From: Lignipirellula cremea
Lineage (GTDB): Bacteria > Planctomycetota > Planctomycetia > Pirellulales > Pirellulaceae
Direction of reading: 5' to 3'
Length of the DNA stretch: 64,000 bases
NCBI RefSeq assembly: GCF_007751035.1
Contig: NZ_CP036433.1
Location: forward strand, 8,661,001 to 8,725,000
The notes under the pieces were generated by a model that worked only from the letters and a program-made list of their open reading frames with translations, had not been told where the DNA came from and did no database searches. The position numbers were made by a program, and so were the translations under genes. Positions 17,939-26,744 of this stretch are shown here, piece by piece (the stretch's first letter is position 1; each line of letters opens with the position of its first letter).

Positions 17939-18673
17939 TTAATGTTCCGGCCGGGCCGCAGGTTCGGCGCCGGGGAGAGTCGGCGCATCGGCCCGACGCA
18001 CGTCGCTTTCGACCCGCCCGTCCCGCAGTTTCACCAGGCGATGGGCGGCCTCGCCGACCGAGGGGTCATGCGTCACCAGCACGATCGTCTGCTGGCGTTC
18101 CTCGACCAGTCGGGTGAGCAGGCTCATCACCAGCTTTGTCTGGCGGCTGTCGAGGTTGCCGGTCGGTTCATCGGCCAGCAACAGCGCCGGCTCGATCGCC
18201 AGGGCCCGGGCAATCGCGACCCTTTGCTGTTCCCCGCCGGAAAGTTTGCCCGGAATATGGTCGCCACGGTGCGACATTTCGACCTGTTCGAGCGCCTTTT
18301 CGGCCCGCTCTTTGGCTTTGCTGGCCGAAACGCCGTCGAGTTCCAGCGGCAACGAGACGTTCTCCACGGCCGACAGGGTCGGCAGCAGGTTGAACGCCTG
18401 GAACACAAAGCCGATGCGTCGCCGCCGCATCAGGGTGCGGGCGTCGTCGCTGAGGGCGGCCATGTCGGTCCCTTCCAGCAGGATCTGGCCGCTGGTGGGA
18501 GTATCCACTCCGCCCAGCAGCGTGAGCAGCGTGCTTTTTCCCGAGCCAGACGGCCCCATGATAGCGACAAACTCGCCTGGTCCAATCGCCAGACTGACCG
18601 ACCGCAGCGCCTCAACGCGGACGTCTCCCGCGCCAAAACACTTGGTGACGTCGCGGGTTTCTAGCACCTGCAT
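17939..18673 (-). CDS. ABC transporter ATP-binding protein, LolD/MacB type
   Basis: 244 residues, single nucleotide-binding domain. Walker A GPSGSGKST (40-48), Q-loop FVFQAFNLLP (89-98), signature LSGGEQQ (144-150), Walker B LLLADEPTGNLD (164-175) and switch His in LVTHDP. The DEPTGNLDS ending and the Q-loop are typical of the LolD/MacB/FtsE branch that works with FtsX-type permeases, exactly the partner encoded next. Start 18673 is chosen because the family begins with a short strand then the Walker region; upstream in-frame codons to 19063 are not conserved-looking. AGGAAT precedes it. Confidence 0.93.
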   Translation of the reverse strand: MQVLETRDVTKCFGAGDVRVEALRSVSLAIGPGEFVAIMGPSGSGKSTLLTLLGGVDTPTSGQILLEGTDMAALSDDARTLMRRRRIGFVFQAFNLLPTLSAVENVSLPLELDGVSASKAKERAEKALEQVEMSHRGDHIPGKLSGGEQQRVAIARALAIEPALLLADEPTGNLDSRQTKLVMSLLTRLVEERQQTIVLVTHDPSVGEAAHRLVKLRDGRVESDVRRADAPTLPGAEPAARPEH

Positions 18674-19089
18674 AACGTACGATTCCTGAAGCTGGGAGCC
18701 GACGCGCGAAACACTCGGCGCCCTGAACGTCCCCGAATTTTCTAGAATATACGCGACATACCGTTTCGATAGAAGTTCATCTGGCCATCCTCGACGACCG
18801 GCCGTCGACGAAACAGCGGGCGTTGAATGATCCTGGAAGAGCATCGCCTGCCGGAGAAAACAGACCAAAAACAAGGTTTTCTCCGGGGGAACTGCCTTCC
18901 CGACGGGCCGCCGCCGAAAACGTAAACCAGAGAGGGCCCGGCAGAGAACGATCCAGGACGGCTTCTGCGAAAAATTGTCGCAGGGAACTTTTGACATCAA
19001 TCCAATGCGACGTAGAGTTCTTAGCGGGTGGTGCGCGCCGAGTGATTCGTTGGCGTCTCCCACTGATGACCGCCTAACTGGAGAACCCG
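18674..19089. other. Divergent 416-bp intergenic region
   Basis: Lies between the leftward ABC exporter and the rightward small gene at 19090, so it should hold both promoters. The rightward one is annotated at 18991-19018. For the exporter no convincing -35/-10 pair was found, though TATATT on the minus strand around 18745-18752 could serve as a -10. No gene seen. Confidence 0.5.
18991..19018 (+). promoter_or_regulatory. Candidate sigma-70 promoter for the small gene at 19090
   Basis: Perfect -35 TTGACA (18991-18996), 16-bp spacer, TAGAGT (19013-19018, four of six). Predicted start near 19025, leader about 65 nt, followed by TGGAG ahead of the ATG. Good position and strength. Confidence 0.5.
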
Positions 19090-19362
19090 ATGTCTGATTT
19101 TCGCCCCGCCTCGGATCAAGGATTTGTTGATCGCCGTAACTACGACGGCGCCTCCCAGTCGGGACGCGAGCGCCGGCAATTCGCTAACACGCATTCGGAT
19201 CTGGCCCCGGAAGTCCGGGAAGTGGCGACCGCCATCGACGAATACAAACTGGTTCACCGGCGCCGCTTTATCACCTACGAAGAAATGCTGACCGTGTTCA
19301 AAGGCCTGGGCTACCGTAAAGCACAATCGGACGAAGCGTCCCCCGGCGACTTGCACAGCTAA
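19090..19362 (+). CDS. Small YK...LGY-domain protein (paralogue A)
   Basis: 90 residues. The N-terminal 40 are polar and Arg/Asp/Gln rich. The last 45 contain ATAIDEYKLVHRRRFITYEE followed by MLTVFKGLGYRK. The same pattern, A-x-D-x-YK-x4-R-x-F-x-T-x2-E-x-L-x-V-x3-LGY, is found in the protein at 21334, so the two are paralogues; the NfeD-type gene lies between them. No enzymatic motif; the block looks like two or three short helices. Start supported by TGGAG six to seven bases ahead. Function unknown. Confidence 0.75.
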   Translation: MSDFRPASDQGFVDRRNYDGASQSGRERRQFANTHSDLAPEVREVATAIDEYKLVHRRRFITYEEMLTVFKGLGYRKAQSDEASPGDLHS

Positions 19363-19500
19363 ACACATCGCGTATCAACGCATGTAGTGAACTTCGCCAG
19401 AAGTCCCTTTCCCTCCGCAATGCCGGACGCACTCCGCAATGCCAGGCGGACCTGCGGCCAGGTCCCCTCCCTTGAAATCGAGCGGAGTCTTCCGCCGGAG

Positions 19501-20970
19501 CTAGACTTCTCGCACGACGATCCGGTTTCCCCGGATCTGCACGATCTTGACCTGCGCGCCGTGCTCGATGAAGCCGCCTTCGCTCGTAACATCGAGCAGC
19601 GTGTCGCCGACTTCTATTTTGCCGGCCGGTCGCAGCGGCGAGATCGCGACGCCCCAGTCGCCCACTTGGTAGGCGGACCCGTGGGCCTGGACCTGGCCTT
19701 TGCTTTCTTTCTCATCCGCGGCGGGCAGCACTTCGTCCGCGGTCGGCGGCCGCAGCACCAGATGGTTGAACACCGGCAGCGACCCTAGATTGCGGGAGAT
19801 GAAGAACGCCGCGACCAGGAACGTCGCGCCGGCTCCCAGCAGTGTCACCACCGACGTCGTAGTCACCACGACTTCCTGCGAGTTGTTCGGAATCCAGAAG
19901 TCCTGGCCCGCAAAAATCATGCTGGCGACCAGCATTCCTAGTCCCAGCACGCCAGCCACGCCAAAACCCGGCAGGACAAAAAGCTCGATCGCCAGAAACG
20001 CCAGGCCGCTGACGAACAGCACCACTTCCAGCCAGCCGGCCGTGCCGCCCAGAAAACGGGACCAGAAAAACAGGGCAAAGCAGAGCCCCGAGATCAGGCC
20101 GCCAATGCTGATGCCGGGCGCACTCAGTTCGACAAACAGGGCGATCAGGCCGACCGCGATCAGCAGCCAGGTCACGGGCCACCAGTTCAGCCAGGGGATG
20201 GCGACGTCGACGGCCGTCGGCTGCAGCACGCGCGGGTCTTTGGTCAGCTCAAATCGCTGGTACAGGGCGGCCCGCGTGTCGACGACGCCTTCGGTCAGCC
20301 CCAGTTCCAGTGCCCGGCGTCCACTAAGCGTCAAAAAGGAACCGGCGCGGGACTCGGCGACTTCGGAAACTTTCTCCCACTGAGCGGGATCCGGCAGCTC
20401 GTCGATCTCGGGCTGGGAAAGCAGGCGCAAGTCGCCCGTTTCCTGGTTGCGCATGCGGTACACCACCAGGTTGAAATCGCACATCGCTTCGCCGAGCGCT
20501 GGCGGGCGGTTTTTAGCTTCGCACAGCCCCCGCAGTTTGGCCGCCAGGTAGCTGCGGGTTTTTTCCGGGGCATGGTTGATGACGAACGCGCCAATCTCGA
20601 TCGCTCCGGCGTCGCCGATCTGGGCGTTAGGGCCCATCACGATTTCGTCGCAGCCCAGGGCCATGATGGCCCCGCCAGAGATCGCCTCGTGCGGTACATA
20701 GGCGACCGTATGCGCCCAGCGGATGCTCGCCAGGCGGTCGGCCATTTCCAGGCTTTCATTCATATAGCCGCCGGGGCTATCGATCTCGACGATCAGCAGG
20801 TCGGCGCCCTGCCCCTCAGCCAGATCCAGTTTCCGAAACAGGTACTGCATGCGTTGGGGAGTGATATCGCCGTCAAAACGAATCAACACGGGATGCTCGT
20901 ACGGCGGACCGTCTGCGGACGCCAGCGAAGCCGAAACGAGCCAGACGCTCGCCAGCAGCATATGCCGCAT
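19501..20970 (-). CDS. NfeD-family membrane-bound serine protease-like protein
   Basis: About 489 residues. Signal peptide (MRHMLLASVWLVSASLASA), then a ClpP-like domain: EIDSPGGYMNE, the nucleophile Ser in AISGGAIMAL, DEIVMGPNAQIGDAG, and EKTRSYLAAKLRGL whose first Lys aligns with the catalytic Lys of archaeal NfeD proteases. Next come four to five membrane helices (about 245-400) and a C-terminal NfeD OB-fold (PAGKIEVGDTLLDVTSEGGFIEHG). Long-form NfeD proteins cleave stomatin-type partners, but none is encoded next door. The longer start at 20997 is possible; 20970 has TAGGT ahead and begins the signal peptide cleanly. Confidence 0.88.
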   Translation of the reverse strand: MRHMLLASVWLVSASLASADGPPYEHPVLIRFDGDITPQRMQYLFRKLDLAEGQGADLLIVEIDSPGGYMNESLEMADRLASIRWAHTVAYVPHEAISGGAIMALGCDEIVMGPNAQIGDAGAIEIGAFVINHAPEKTRSYLAAKLRGLCEAKNRPPALGEAMCDFNLVVYRMRNQETGDLRLLSQPEIDELPDPAQWEKVSEVAESRAGSFLTLSGRRALELGLTEGVVDTRAALYQRFELTKDPRVLQPTAVDVAIPWLNWWPVTWLLIAVGLIALFVELSAPGISIGGLISGLCFALFFWSRFLGGTAGWLEVVLFVSGLAFLAIELFVLPGFGVAGVLGLGMLVASMIFAGQDFWIPNNSQEVVVTTTSVVTLLGAGATFLVAAFFISRNLGSLPVFNHLVLRPPTADEVLPAADEKESKGQVQAHGSAYQVGDWGVAISPLRPAGKIEVGDTLLDVTSEGGFIEHGAQVKIVQIRGNRIVVREV

Positions 20971-21333
20971 TTTGTAACCTAGAGTAAAGAAGAACATGGA
21001 CGCACCCGCATCGAAGAGGAAAGCACCTCGCTAGAGACCTCCATCATTATCCCCCAATCCGACGGCAAAGCCAACCGCGGCTGCCGAACGGTCGTTGAAC
21101 GACCGCGCCGAGACGGAAAACGGCGCTCGTAATCCGTACGATCCGTACAGCCTGCGCTACCCGCCAAACTACCTGACAGGACAAGCTTTTTTAACACGGG
21201 AATCTGGGAATTACTGCGCAGTCGTTAAGGGCGCTGTATTTTTAGGTAGCCGAATTAAACCACACTGAATCGCCTCCAGTGAATTCGGGTCCTAAAGTTA
21301 CCAGTCTCGCGCTCATGTTCGGAGGATCGCCAG
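20971..21333. other. Divergent 363-bp intergenic region
   Basis: Between the leftward NfeD-type gene and the rightward paralogue B gene. No gene recognised. It contains a run of T residues after ACAAGC near 21185 and a weak inverted repeat CGAATT...GAATTCG (about 21250-21290). No promoter with both boxes was identified, though both genes must start here. Confidence 0.45.
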
Positions 21334-21732
21334 GTGGCCCAATCTCAAGACAAAATCGTTCCCGTTGACCGTCGCGCCCAGGATGACCGGAGAGAAAAAG
21401 CAGACCGCCGGCAAGGCGACCAGGCAGTCGGTTTCGAGAAACGCCAAGGCGATCGCCGCAAAACGCCCCGCCGTCGCCAGATTGATCCGACCACCTGCGA
21501 ACGCGACTATACGAACGACGAAATCGAATTCATGCAGGCCCTCGACGACTACAAGCGTCGCAGCGGACGCATGTTCCCGACCTGCAGCGAAATCCTCGAA
21601 GTCGTCCGCCTGCTCGGTTACCAGCGCCCCATCGCCAGCGATGAACCGGCCGAAGAACCGGCCGCCGAAGCCGCCGTCGCCAGCGAACTGAACGAAGAGC
21701 CGAACCTGGCCCCCGAGACGACCGAAGAATAA
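21334..21732 (+). CDS. Small YK...LGY-domain protein (paralogue B)
   Basis: 132 residues. Very basic N-terminus with repeated DRR/DRRE/DRRQGD patterns (about 10-55), then [39 protein letters not shown], and an acidic Ala/Glu/Pro tail. The middle block matches that of the protein at 19090. GTG start at 21334 with CGGAGG about nine bases ahead. The charged DRR repeats could bind nucleic acid or membranes, an inference only. Followed by a strong terminator, so it is the last gene of its transcript. Confidence 0.8.
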   Translation: MAQSQDKIVPVDRRAQDDRREKADRRQGDQAVGFEKRQGDRRKTPRRRQIDPTTCERDYTNDEIEFMQALDDYKRRSGRMFPTCSEILEVVRLLGYQRPIASDEPAEEPAAEAAVASELNEEPNLAPETTEE

Positions 21733-22062
21733 GCCCCGTCGCTACCCGACACTCGCCGTGAAGCGGGGACCCATCCATGATGCGGTCCTCGCTTTTTTTA
21801 TGCGCCCACACAGAACGACGCAGTTGGCAAGAAGCTAATCGCTAGCAGCTGATAGCTGATAGCTAATCGCCCCCTGCCCTGCTCTTTTTTCTCTTTTTGG
21901 GGTGCGCCCGGCCGGCATTGGCCTTCGATCGGAAGCCGTTTTTCGGTACGCTTCTCGCCGCGCCGGGGTTACGGTTGTTCAAGTTTAACGATTATCCGGC
22001 CGATACCTTTGGAGAACCCCCTGTTTTTCGGGCGGAGTTTTCAATTTCCCTGAAGGGTGCTC
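21733..22062. other. 330-bp intergenic region with terminator and short repeats
   Basis: Holds the terminator at 21763-21799, a cluster of AGCTGATAGCTGATAGC-like short repeats (about 21834-21870), and a copy of the CCCTGCCCTGC extragenic motif (21873-21883) followed by T6. The T-rich end could be a second, leftward-independent stop signal. The promoter of the acyl-ligase operon should lie at the right end, but is not clear. Confidence 0.5.
21763..21799 (+). terminator. Rho-independent terminator after paralogue B
   Basis: Stem GCGGGGACC (21763-21771) with GGTCCTCGC (21784-21792), nine pairs with one G-U, followed directly by T7 (21793-21799). Thirty base pairs after the stop codon. Confidence 0.9.
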
Positions 22063-23706
22063 ATGGACGACGTCTCTCAGCCGGTTACGATCGCTTATCG
22101 CCCAGTGCCGCTGCATGCGGCCGTGCTGACAGGCCTGCCGACCTTAACGACGGATGCTTCCGCCGATGTCGGCGCTGCGCGGGAACCGCTGGCCAGTCAT
22201 CGCTATCTGGCCGACGCCTTTCTGGCGACGGCCGCCGCCCGCCCTGATCAGGCAGCCATCGAAATGGGGGATCGCCGGTATGGCTTCGCCGACCTGGCAA
22301 GCGCCGCCATGGCGGTGGCCAGGCGCCTGCACCAGCAGCCCCTGTTTCAGCAAGGCGACTGCGTCGGCCTGTTGCTGGAGAACGGCCCCGAATACATCGC
22401 CGCGTTCTACGGCGTGTTGCTGGCAGGCGGTGTCGCCACGCCTTTGCCGCCCAATGTGGAGTCGGCCCGGCTGGAGAAAATCCGGCGGAACTGCCATCTC
22501 ACGCTGTTCCTCAGCGACCCCAAAACAGTCAAGAAACGCCGGGAATTCGATCCCGCCGCCTGCGATACGATCGACCTCGCCAGTCCCGGGGACGGAGAAA
22601 TTCCCCGTGTCCTGCGCGACCCGGTCCGCTCGCCGGCGATGATCCTGTTCACCTCGGGTTCCTCCGGTGATCCCAAGGGCGTCATGCTGAGCGACGCCAA
22701 CCTGCTGGCGAATTCCGCCTCCATCATCGAATACCTGTCCATCGCCCACGACGAACGGGCCCTGGCTTTGCTGCCGTTCTATCATGCTTATGGCGCCTCG
22801 GTCATGCAGACCCATCTGCTGGCCGGCGCGACCCTGCTGATCGACGGCTCGTTGACCTTTCCGGAAACGGTCATCACGGCTTTGGCGGAGCGGAAAGCGA
22901 CCAGCTTCGCCGGCGTGCCGGAAGCGTACCATGCATTACTGCAGTATGCTCCGCTGGGAGAACATCCGCTGCCCGATCTGCGTTACCTGACCGTCGCCGG
23001 CGGACGCCTGGACCCGGACACGGCCGTGCGCATTGCCAGCCAGATTGCTCCGGCGAAGTTCTTTGTGATGTACGGCCAGAGCGAGGCCTCCGCCCGCCTG
23101 GCGTATCTGCCGCCGAACGAACTGCAACAGCGGAGCAGCTCCATCGGCCGCGCCATTCCCGGGGTGGAACTGGCCGTGCTGGCCAGCGACGGAACCCCGG
23201 CGCCCGTCGGCGTGCTGGGGGAACTGTGCGCTCGGGGACCCAACATCATGCTGGGTTACTGGGATTCGCCGCAAGAGTCGACGGCCGTGCTGGCCGATGG
23301 CTGGCTGCACACAGGCGACCTGGCGATTATCGACGAGCAGGGTTATTTCTATATCAAAGGCCGGAAGAACGACCTGGTGAAAATCCAGGGACACCGCACG
23401 CACCCGCGTGAAATTGAAGAAGCGATCACGGCCTGTGCGCCGTCGTGGCGGGTGATCGTCACGCCGTACCAGCGGGGCGACACCATGCGTCTGGCCATGT
23501 TTGTGGCGCCGGGACCGGGGGAAACCGTCACGGTCGACGATGTCCGCAAGCTATGCCTGCGGGAACTGCCGCGGCCGAAGAACCCGTCGTATATCGAGAT
23601 TCTCCAGGAGATCCCGCTCAACGGCGCGCTCAAAACAGATCGTGCAGGGCTGGCCGAGCAGGCGCTCGCCGCCGACAGTTTCGCCGCCGCCAAACGGGCA
23701 GCCTGA
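22063..23706 (+). CDS. AMP-forming acyl-CoA/acyl-ACP ligase
   Basis: 547 residues, ANL-superfamily adenylating enzyme that activates a carboxylic acid with ATP and passes the acyl-AMP to a thiol. Motifs: P-loop TSGSSGDPKG (197-206), YGQSE, HTGDLAIIDEQGYFYIKGRKNDLVKI (A7-A8 hinge) and catalytic Lys in PLNGALKTDR near the C-terminus. Start ATG 22063 has GAAGGG five bases ahead, better than GTG 22057. An acyl carrier protein follows 157 bp downstream, so that ACP is the likely acceptor instead of CoA, as with fatty acyl-AMP ligases. Acid specificity cannot be told. Confidence 0.9.
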   Translation: MDDVSQPVTIAYRPVPLHAAVLTGLPTLTTDASADVGAAREPLASHRYLADAFLATAAARPDQAAIEMGDRRYGFADLASAAMAVARRLHQQPLFQQGDCVGLLLENGPEYIAAFYGVLLAGGVATPLPPNVESARLEKIRRNCHLTLFLSDPKTVKKRREFDPAACDTIDLASPGDGEIPRVLRDPVRSPAMILFTSGSSGDPKGVMLSDANLLANSASIIEYLSIAHDERALALLPFYHAYGASVMQTHLLAGATLLIDGSLTFPETVITALAERKATSFAGVPEAYHALLQYAPLGEHPLPDLRYLTVAGGRLDPDTAVRIASQIAPAKFFVMYGQSEASARLAYLPPNELQQRSSSIGRAIPGVELAVLASDGTPAPVGVLGELCARGPNIMLGYWDSPQESTAVLADGWLHTGDLAIIDEQGYFYIKGRKNDLVKIQGHRTHPREIEEAITACAPSWRVIVTPYQRGDTMRLAMFVAPGPGETVTVDDVRKLCLRELPRPKNPSYIEILQEIPLNGALKTDRAGLAEQALAADSFAAAKRAA

Positions 23707-23863
23707 CCAGGCCGCCTTGATTCCCGGCAGCCTCCCACGAAAAGCACGCGTCGCCCGACATTCGTCCGTCGATGCATTGACCCATCCAGGAAAATTTATT
23801 GGAACGGCAATCGCCGCTTCCCCCAGGCAATTCCTTATCTGTCTCCTGTCGCGGAGTGTCGCC

Positions 23864-24130
23864 ATGAAGAATCCTTTGGTCATTGAACAAGAGTTGCTGG
23901 AATTTGTGTCACAAAATGCCGATTACACTGGTGAGATGGATAAAACCGTTGACCTGATCGATGAGAGCATTCTCGATTCGTTGCTGGTGACCGACCTGGC
24001 GCTGTTTATCGAATCGAGCTACGGGGTGACGCTGGGCGTGGGAGATATTTCCCCCGGCAAAATGCGTTCGGTGGAACGGATCGCCCAGCTCGTCTGCACC
24101 AAACTTGAGAAAGCCGCCAAAGCAGCCTGA
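23864..24130 (+). CDS. Stand-alone acyl carrier protein
   Basis: 88 residues, acidic, four-helix ACP fold. Ser39 in ESILDSLLVTDL is the expected 4'-phosphopantetheine attachment site (DSL motif). Flanked by an adenylating ligase upstream and a CAT-fold acyltransferase downstream, so it probably carries the activated acyl group between them. It is not the fatty-acid-synthesis AcpP: the helix-II sequence is divergent (LLVTDLALFIESSYGVTL) and no fab genes adjoin. ATG 23864 is the only start giving an ACP-length protein. Confidence 0.88.
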   Translation: MKNPLVIEQELLEFVSQNADYTGEMDKTVDLIDESILDSLLVTDLALFIESSYGVTLGVGDISPGKMRSVERIAQLVCTKLEKAAKAA

Positions 24131-24310
24131 TCCAGCAGAACACGGATAACGCAGGGAGTCCCCCTTCGCACCGCGCAGGGACCCACGCTATCGCCACGCG
24201 ACAGCCGGCGACTCCCGGCGACAGGACCGAGAGATAACCAACGCAGCGATTAACATCAGGGACGTTTGGCGCCGCAGCGGCGCATGACGGATAACGGAAA
24301 AAGGGCCGGC

Positions 24311-25207
24311 ATGTCGGATTTGAAATCACTGATCGAATGGCCGCTGGAATCGAAACCAGTTCCCCAGGCGGATCTCCCGTACTTCAACCTGCACTACCTT
24401 TACGGCTGCAAAACTCCCTCCGACCCGACGATTGTCTGGGGGACCGAGATCGACGTCACGGGCATGCAAGCCTTCCTGCGGGAACAGAACAAAACCAGCC
24501 GCATTCTGCTGTCGCCGGCGCACCTGTTGCTGCAGGCGGTCGGCCGCAACCTGGCGAAGTTCCCGCGGTTGAACTCCCGCGTGGTGGGGAACCGGATCTA
24601 TCGTTTCCGGGAAACGAACGTCCGCACCATGATCTATAACAAAGAGCTGGGCGAAGTCGATGTGGTGATGCTGCGCAACGCTCCGCAATTAAGCCTGGAG
24701 CGGATCGCCCGGCTGATGTGGAAGTACCAGCGGCAAGCGGTCAAGCGCGATACGCAGGACCACACCGATCGCCGGATTCAGAAACAATGGTGGCCGCGGC
24801 CGTTGCTGGCGCTGGCCGTAAAAACCTACTTCTGGCTCGATAGCCGATTCAAATTGCCGAAGATGCGTTTCGACCGCCTGTCGAGCGCGCCGGTGCTGGT
24901 GAATTTTCTGGGATTCTCCGGCGCCCCTTCGATGACCATGTACAAACCTTCGAGCTATCCCGATGAAAGCTCGAACCTGAGCGTCACCATGGGCCGCATT
25001 GAGAAAAAGCCCGTGGTGCGCGGAGGCGAGGTTGTGGTGCGGCCGATGGCGCCGCTTTTTATACGCATCGATCACCGCCTGGCGGATGCGTTTGTACTTG
25101 CGCAGTTCCTTAGCGCTATCAGCGATTCTCTCAATGACCCAGCTGTCATGGAATCGCAGGAGATAAAAGGCAATGACCCAGAGAACCCTGCTCTTCAAGC
25201 CGCTTGA
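24311..25207 (+). CDS. CAT-fold (E2-like) acyltransferase without lipoyl domain
   Basis: 298 residues. The C-terminal FIRIDHRLADAF contains the HxxxD motif (His255, Asp259) of the chloramphenicol acetyltransferase/dihydrolipoamide acyltransferase catalytic domain, preceded by VNFLGFSGAPSMTMYKPS and VTMGRIEKKPVVRGGEVVV in the position of the E2 core strands. The lipoyl and peripheral-subunit domains of real E2 proteins are missing and no E1/E3 genes are near, so a free acyltransferase using acyl-ACP is likely. Start 24311 has AAAGGG ahead; upstream in-frame ATGs at 24266 and 24284 are less convincing. Its end overlaps the next gene by 35 bp. Confidence 0.8.
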   Translation: MSDLKSLIEWPLESKPVPQADLPYFNLHYLYGCKTPSDPTIVWGTEIDVTGMQAFLREQNKTSRILLSPAHLLLQAVGRNLAKFPRLNSRVVGNRIYRFRETNVRTMIYNKELGEVDVVMLRNAPQLSLERIARLMWKYQRQAVKRDTQDHTDRRIQKQWWPRPLLALAVKTYFWLDSRFKLPKMRFDRLSSAPVLVNFLGFSGAPSMTMYKPSSYPDESSNLSVTMGRIEKKPVVRGGEVVVRPMAPLFIRIDHRLADAFVLAQFLSAISDSLNDPAVMESQEIKGNDPENPALQAA

Positions 25208-26624
25208 GCGGTCCCGGCCTGCGCCGGGATCTCCCAGCGACGCCGGGGCGGCCAACGCGCTTTCCCGCCGACAAATTCCCTGGCTGCTGTTAGCGGTTGC
25301 GGTCGCGTTTGCGCCGACAACCGTCTGGGGCCAGTACTATGGCAATACCAATATCTATCACAACAATCATCGCACGACGTACCGCCGGCCCGCCTGGAAC
25401 CAGCACCCTCAGTCGCAACAGCATGTTCAACACCAGGTTCAGCACCCGTCGCAACAGCAGAATCAACGTTACGCGCAGCGACCGGATTATGCTTCGCAGT
25501 CCGGATCCGGCCACTATCAACAGCCGCATCCGCATTCGAACCATCGCCCTGGCCGCGTGCTGATGATTCGGGGAGCCTTTACGGTCTTCTCGCTGGGACT
25601 CGATACGCTGGCGACCAAGCTAAGGGCGCAGGGGCTGGACGTGGTCGTATCGACGGCCGCCACTTCCGGCTACAACGCCAACGCGCTGCGCGACGAATAC
25701 CGCAGGAACCCGAACGTTGGTCCCGTGGTGATCATCGGCCACAGTCGCGGCGGTCTGCTGGCGCCTGATATCGCCCGCTCCCTGGGACAACAGGGCGTGC
25801 CGGTCGACCTGGTGGTGATTGTTGACAATACGCATGAGAACCTGAAGATTCCGGCCAACGTAAAACGCGCGATCAATTTTTACCAGACCGACGCGGTGAC
25901 GTTGCTGGAAGGCCAGGTCGCCTTTGGCGAAGGTCCGCCCGGCCAGGTCGCCAACATTGAAATCAACAAACTGCCGGGCCGCGACCAGGCGGGCTTTATC
26001 GATCACTTCAATATCGAAGAGTCCGACTGGGTGCATGGCCTGGTGATGGAACAGGTGCTGCAGACTTGCCCGCGCCTGGGCGAAACGCCGACCGCAACGC
26101 TGCCGCAGTATGCGGGCCGTCCCCTGCCGCCGCCGGAACCCGTAGCGTCGGCGCCGACCTATCGGCCCGCCGCCAATCCCCGCGTAGCGATTCGCACGGA
26201 AACCTTTCAGGGGCTGCCCGTCAGCAAGCAGCCGGTTGCCGTGGAGCCCGATCAGCTTGAACTCGGCTGGACAGAAAGAACCCGCACTCAGACGGCTCGC
26301 ACCCCGACCGCTCGCACGGAGCCCGCGCGTCCGGAACCCAGTCGAATTGAACCAGGCCGGTTCGTCGCCAGCCCGCTGGTTCCGGTCCAAACGGAGCCGC
26401 TGCGCCCCGTGGATCCCCGGCAGCCGGTTCGCACGGTCGATCCGACCCCGCTGCGCCAGCCAACGCGGACCGCCACGGCCCCCGTTCGCAGTGCGACTCC
26501 GCCACAGAGCGCCGTTCGCAGTGCGCCCGCCGCCAGTTTGCCTTCGCGCAGTAACCAAAAGAAGCTAGAACCGATGTTCGACTACTTCGACGGCGTCGAA
26601 GCAGAAGACTACTGGAAAAAGTAA
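25173..26624 (+). CDS. Secreted alpha/beta-hydrolase-like protein with low-complexity flanks
   Basis: 483 residues. A signal-like hydrophobic segment (about 34-52), a Gln/His/Asn-rich linker to about 125, then a domain with VLMIRGAFTVFSLGLDTLA and the nucleophile elbow GHSRGGLL near residue 190, typical of lipases and thioesterases. Possible acid and His residues follow (IVDNTHEN, FIDHFNIEESDW), but the triad is not certain. The last 160 residues are Pro/Arg/Thr rich. It overlaps the acyltransferase gene by 35 bp, so it belongs to the same operon and may release or remodel the acylated product outside the cytoplasm. Confidence 0.75.
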   Translation: MTQRTLLFKPLERSRPAPGSPSDAGAANALSRRQIPWLLLAVAVAFAPTTVWGQYYGNTNIYHNNHRTTYRRPAWNQHPQSQQHVQHQVQHPSQQQNQRYAQRPDYASQSGSGHYQQPHPHSNHRPGRVLMIRGAFTVFSLGLDTLATKLRAQGLDVVVSTAATSGYNANALRDEYRRNPNVGPVVIIGHSRGGLLAPDIARSLGQQGVPVDLVVIVDNTHENLKIPANVKRAINFYQTDAVTLLEGQVAFGEGPPGQVANIEINKLPGRDQAGFIDHFNIEESDWVHGLVMEQVLQTCPRLGETPTATLPQYAGRPLPPPEPVASAPTYRPAANPRVAIRTETFQGLPVSKQPVAVEPDQLELGWTERTRTQTARTPTARTEPARPEPSRIEPGRFVASPLVPVQTEPLRPVDPRQPVRTVDPTPLRQPTRTATAPVRSATPPQSAVRSAPAASLPSRSNQKKLEPMFDYFDGVEAEDYWKK

Positions 26625-26744
26625 CCCGAAAAATACCAACCGCAAATACCAACCGACGCCGGCGTTTCGGCGCCAATCGTCGGTTACCCTACGATCGATC
26701 CCGGTACGTTTTGTCCGGGACTTTAACTCGCATGGAGGCGAATC

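Noticed and set aside
16419-17942. 507-codon plus-strand frame over the ABC permease
   Set aside because: Antisense to a clear FtsX/MacB-type permease; composition is dominated by Arg, Gln and His.
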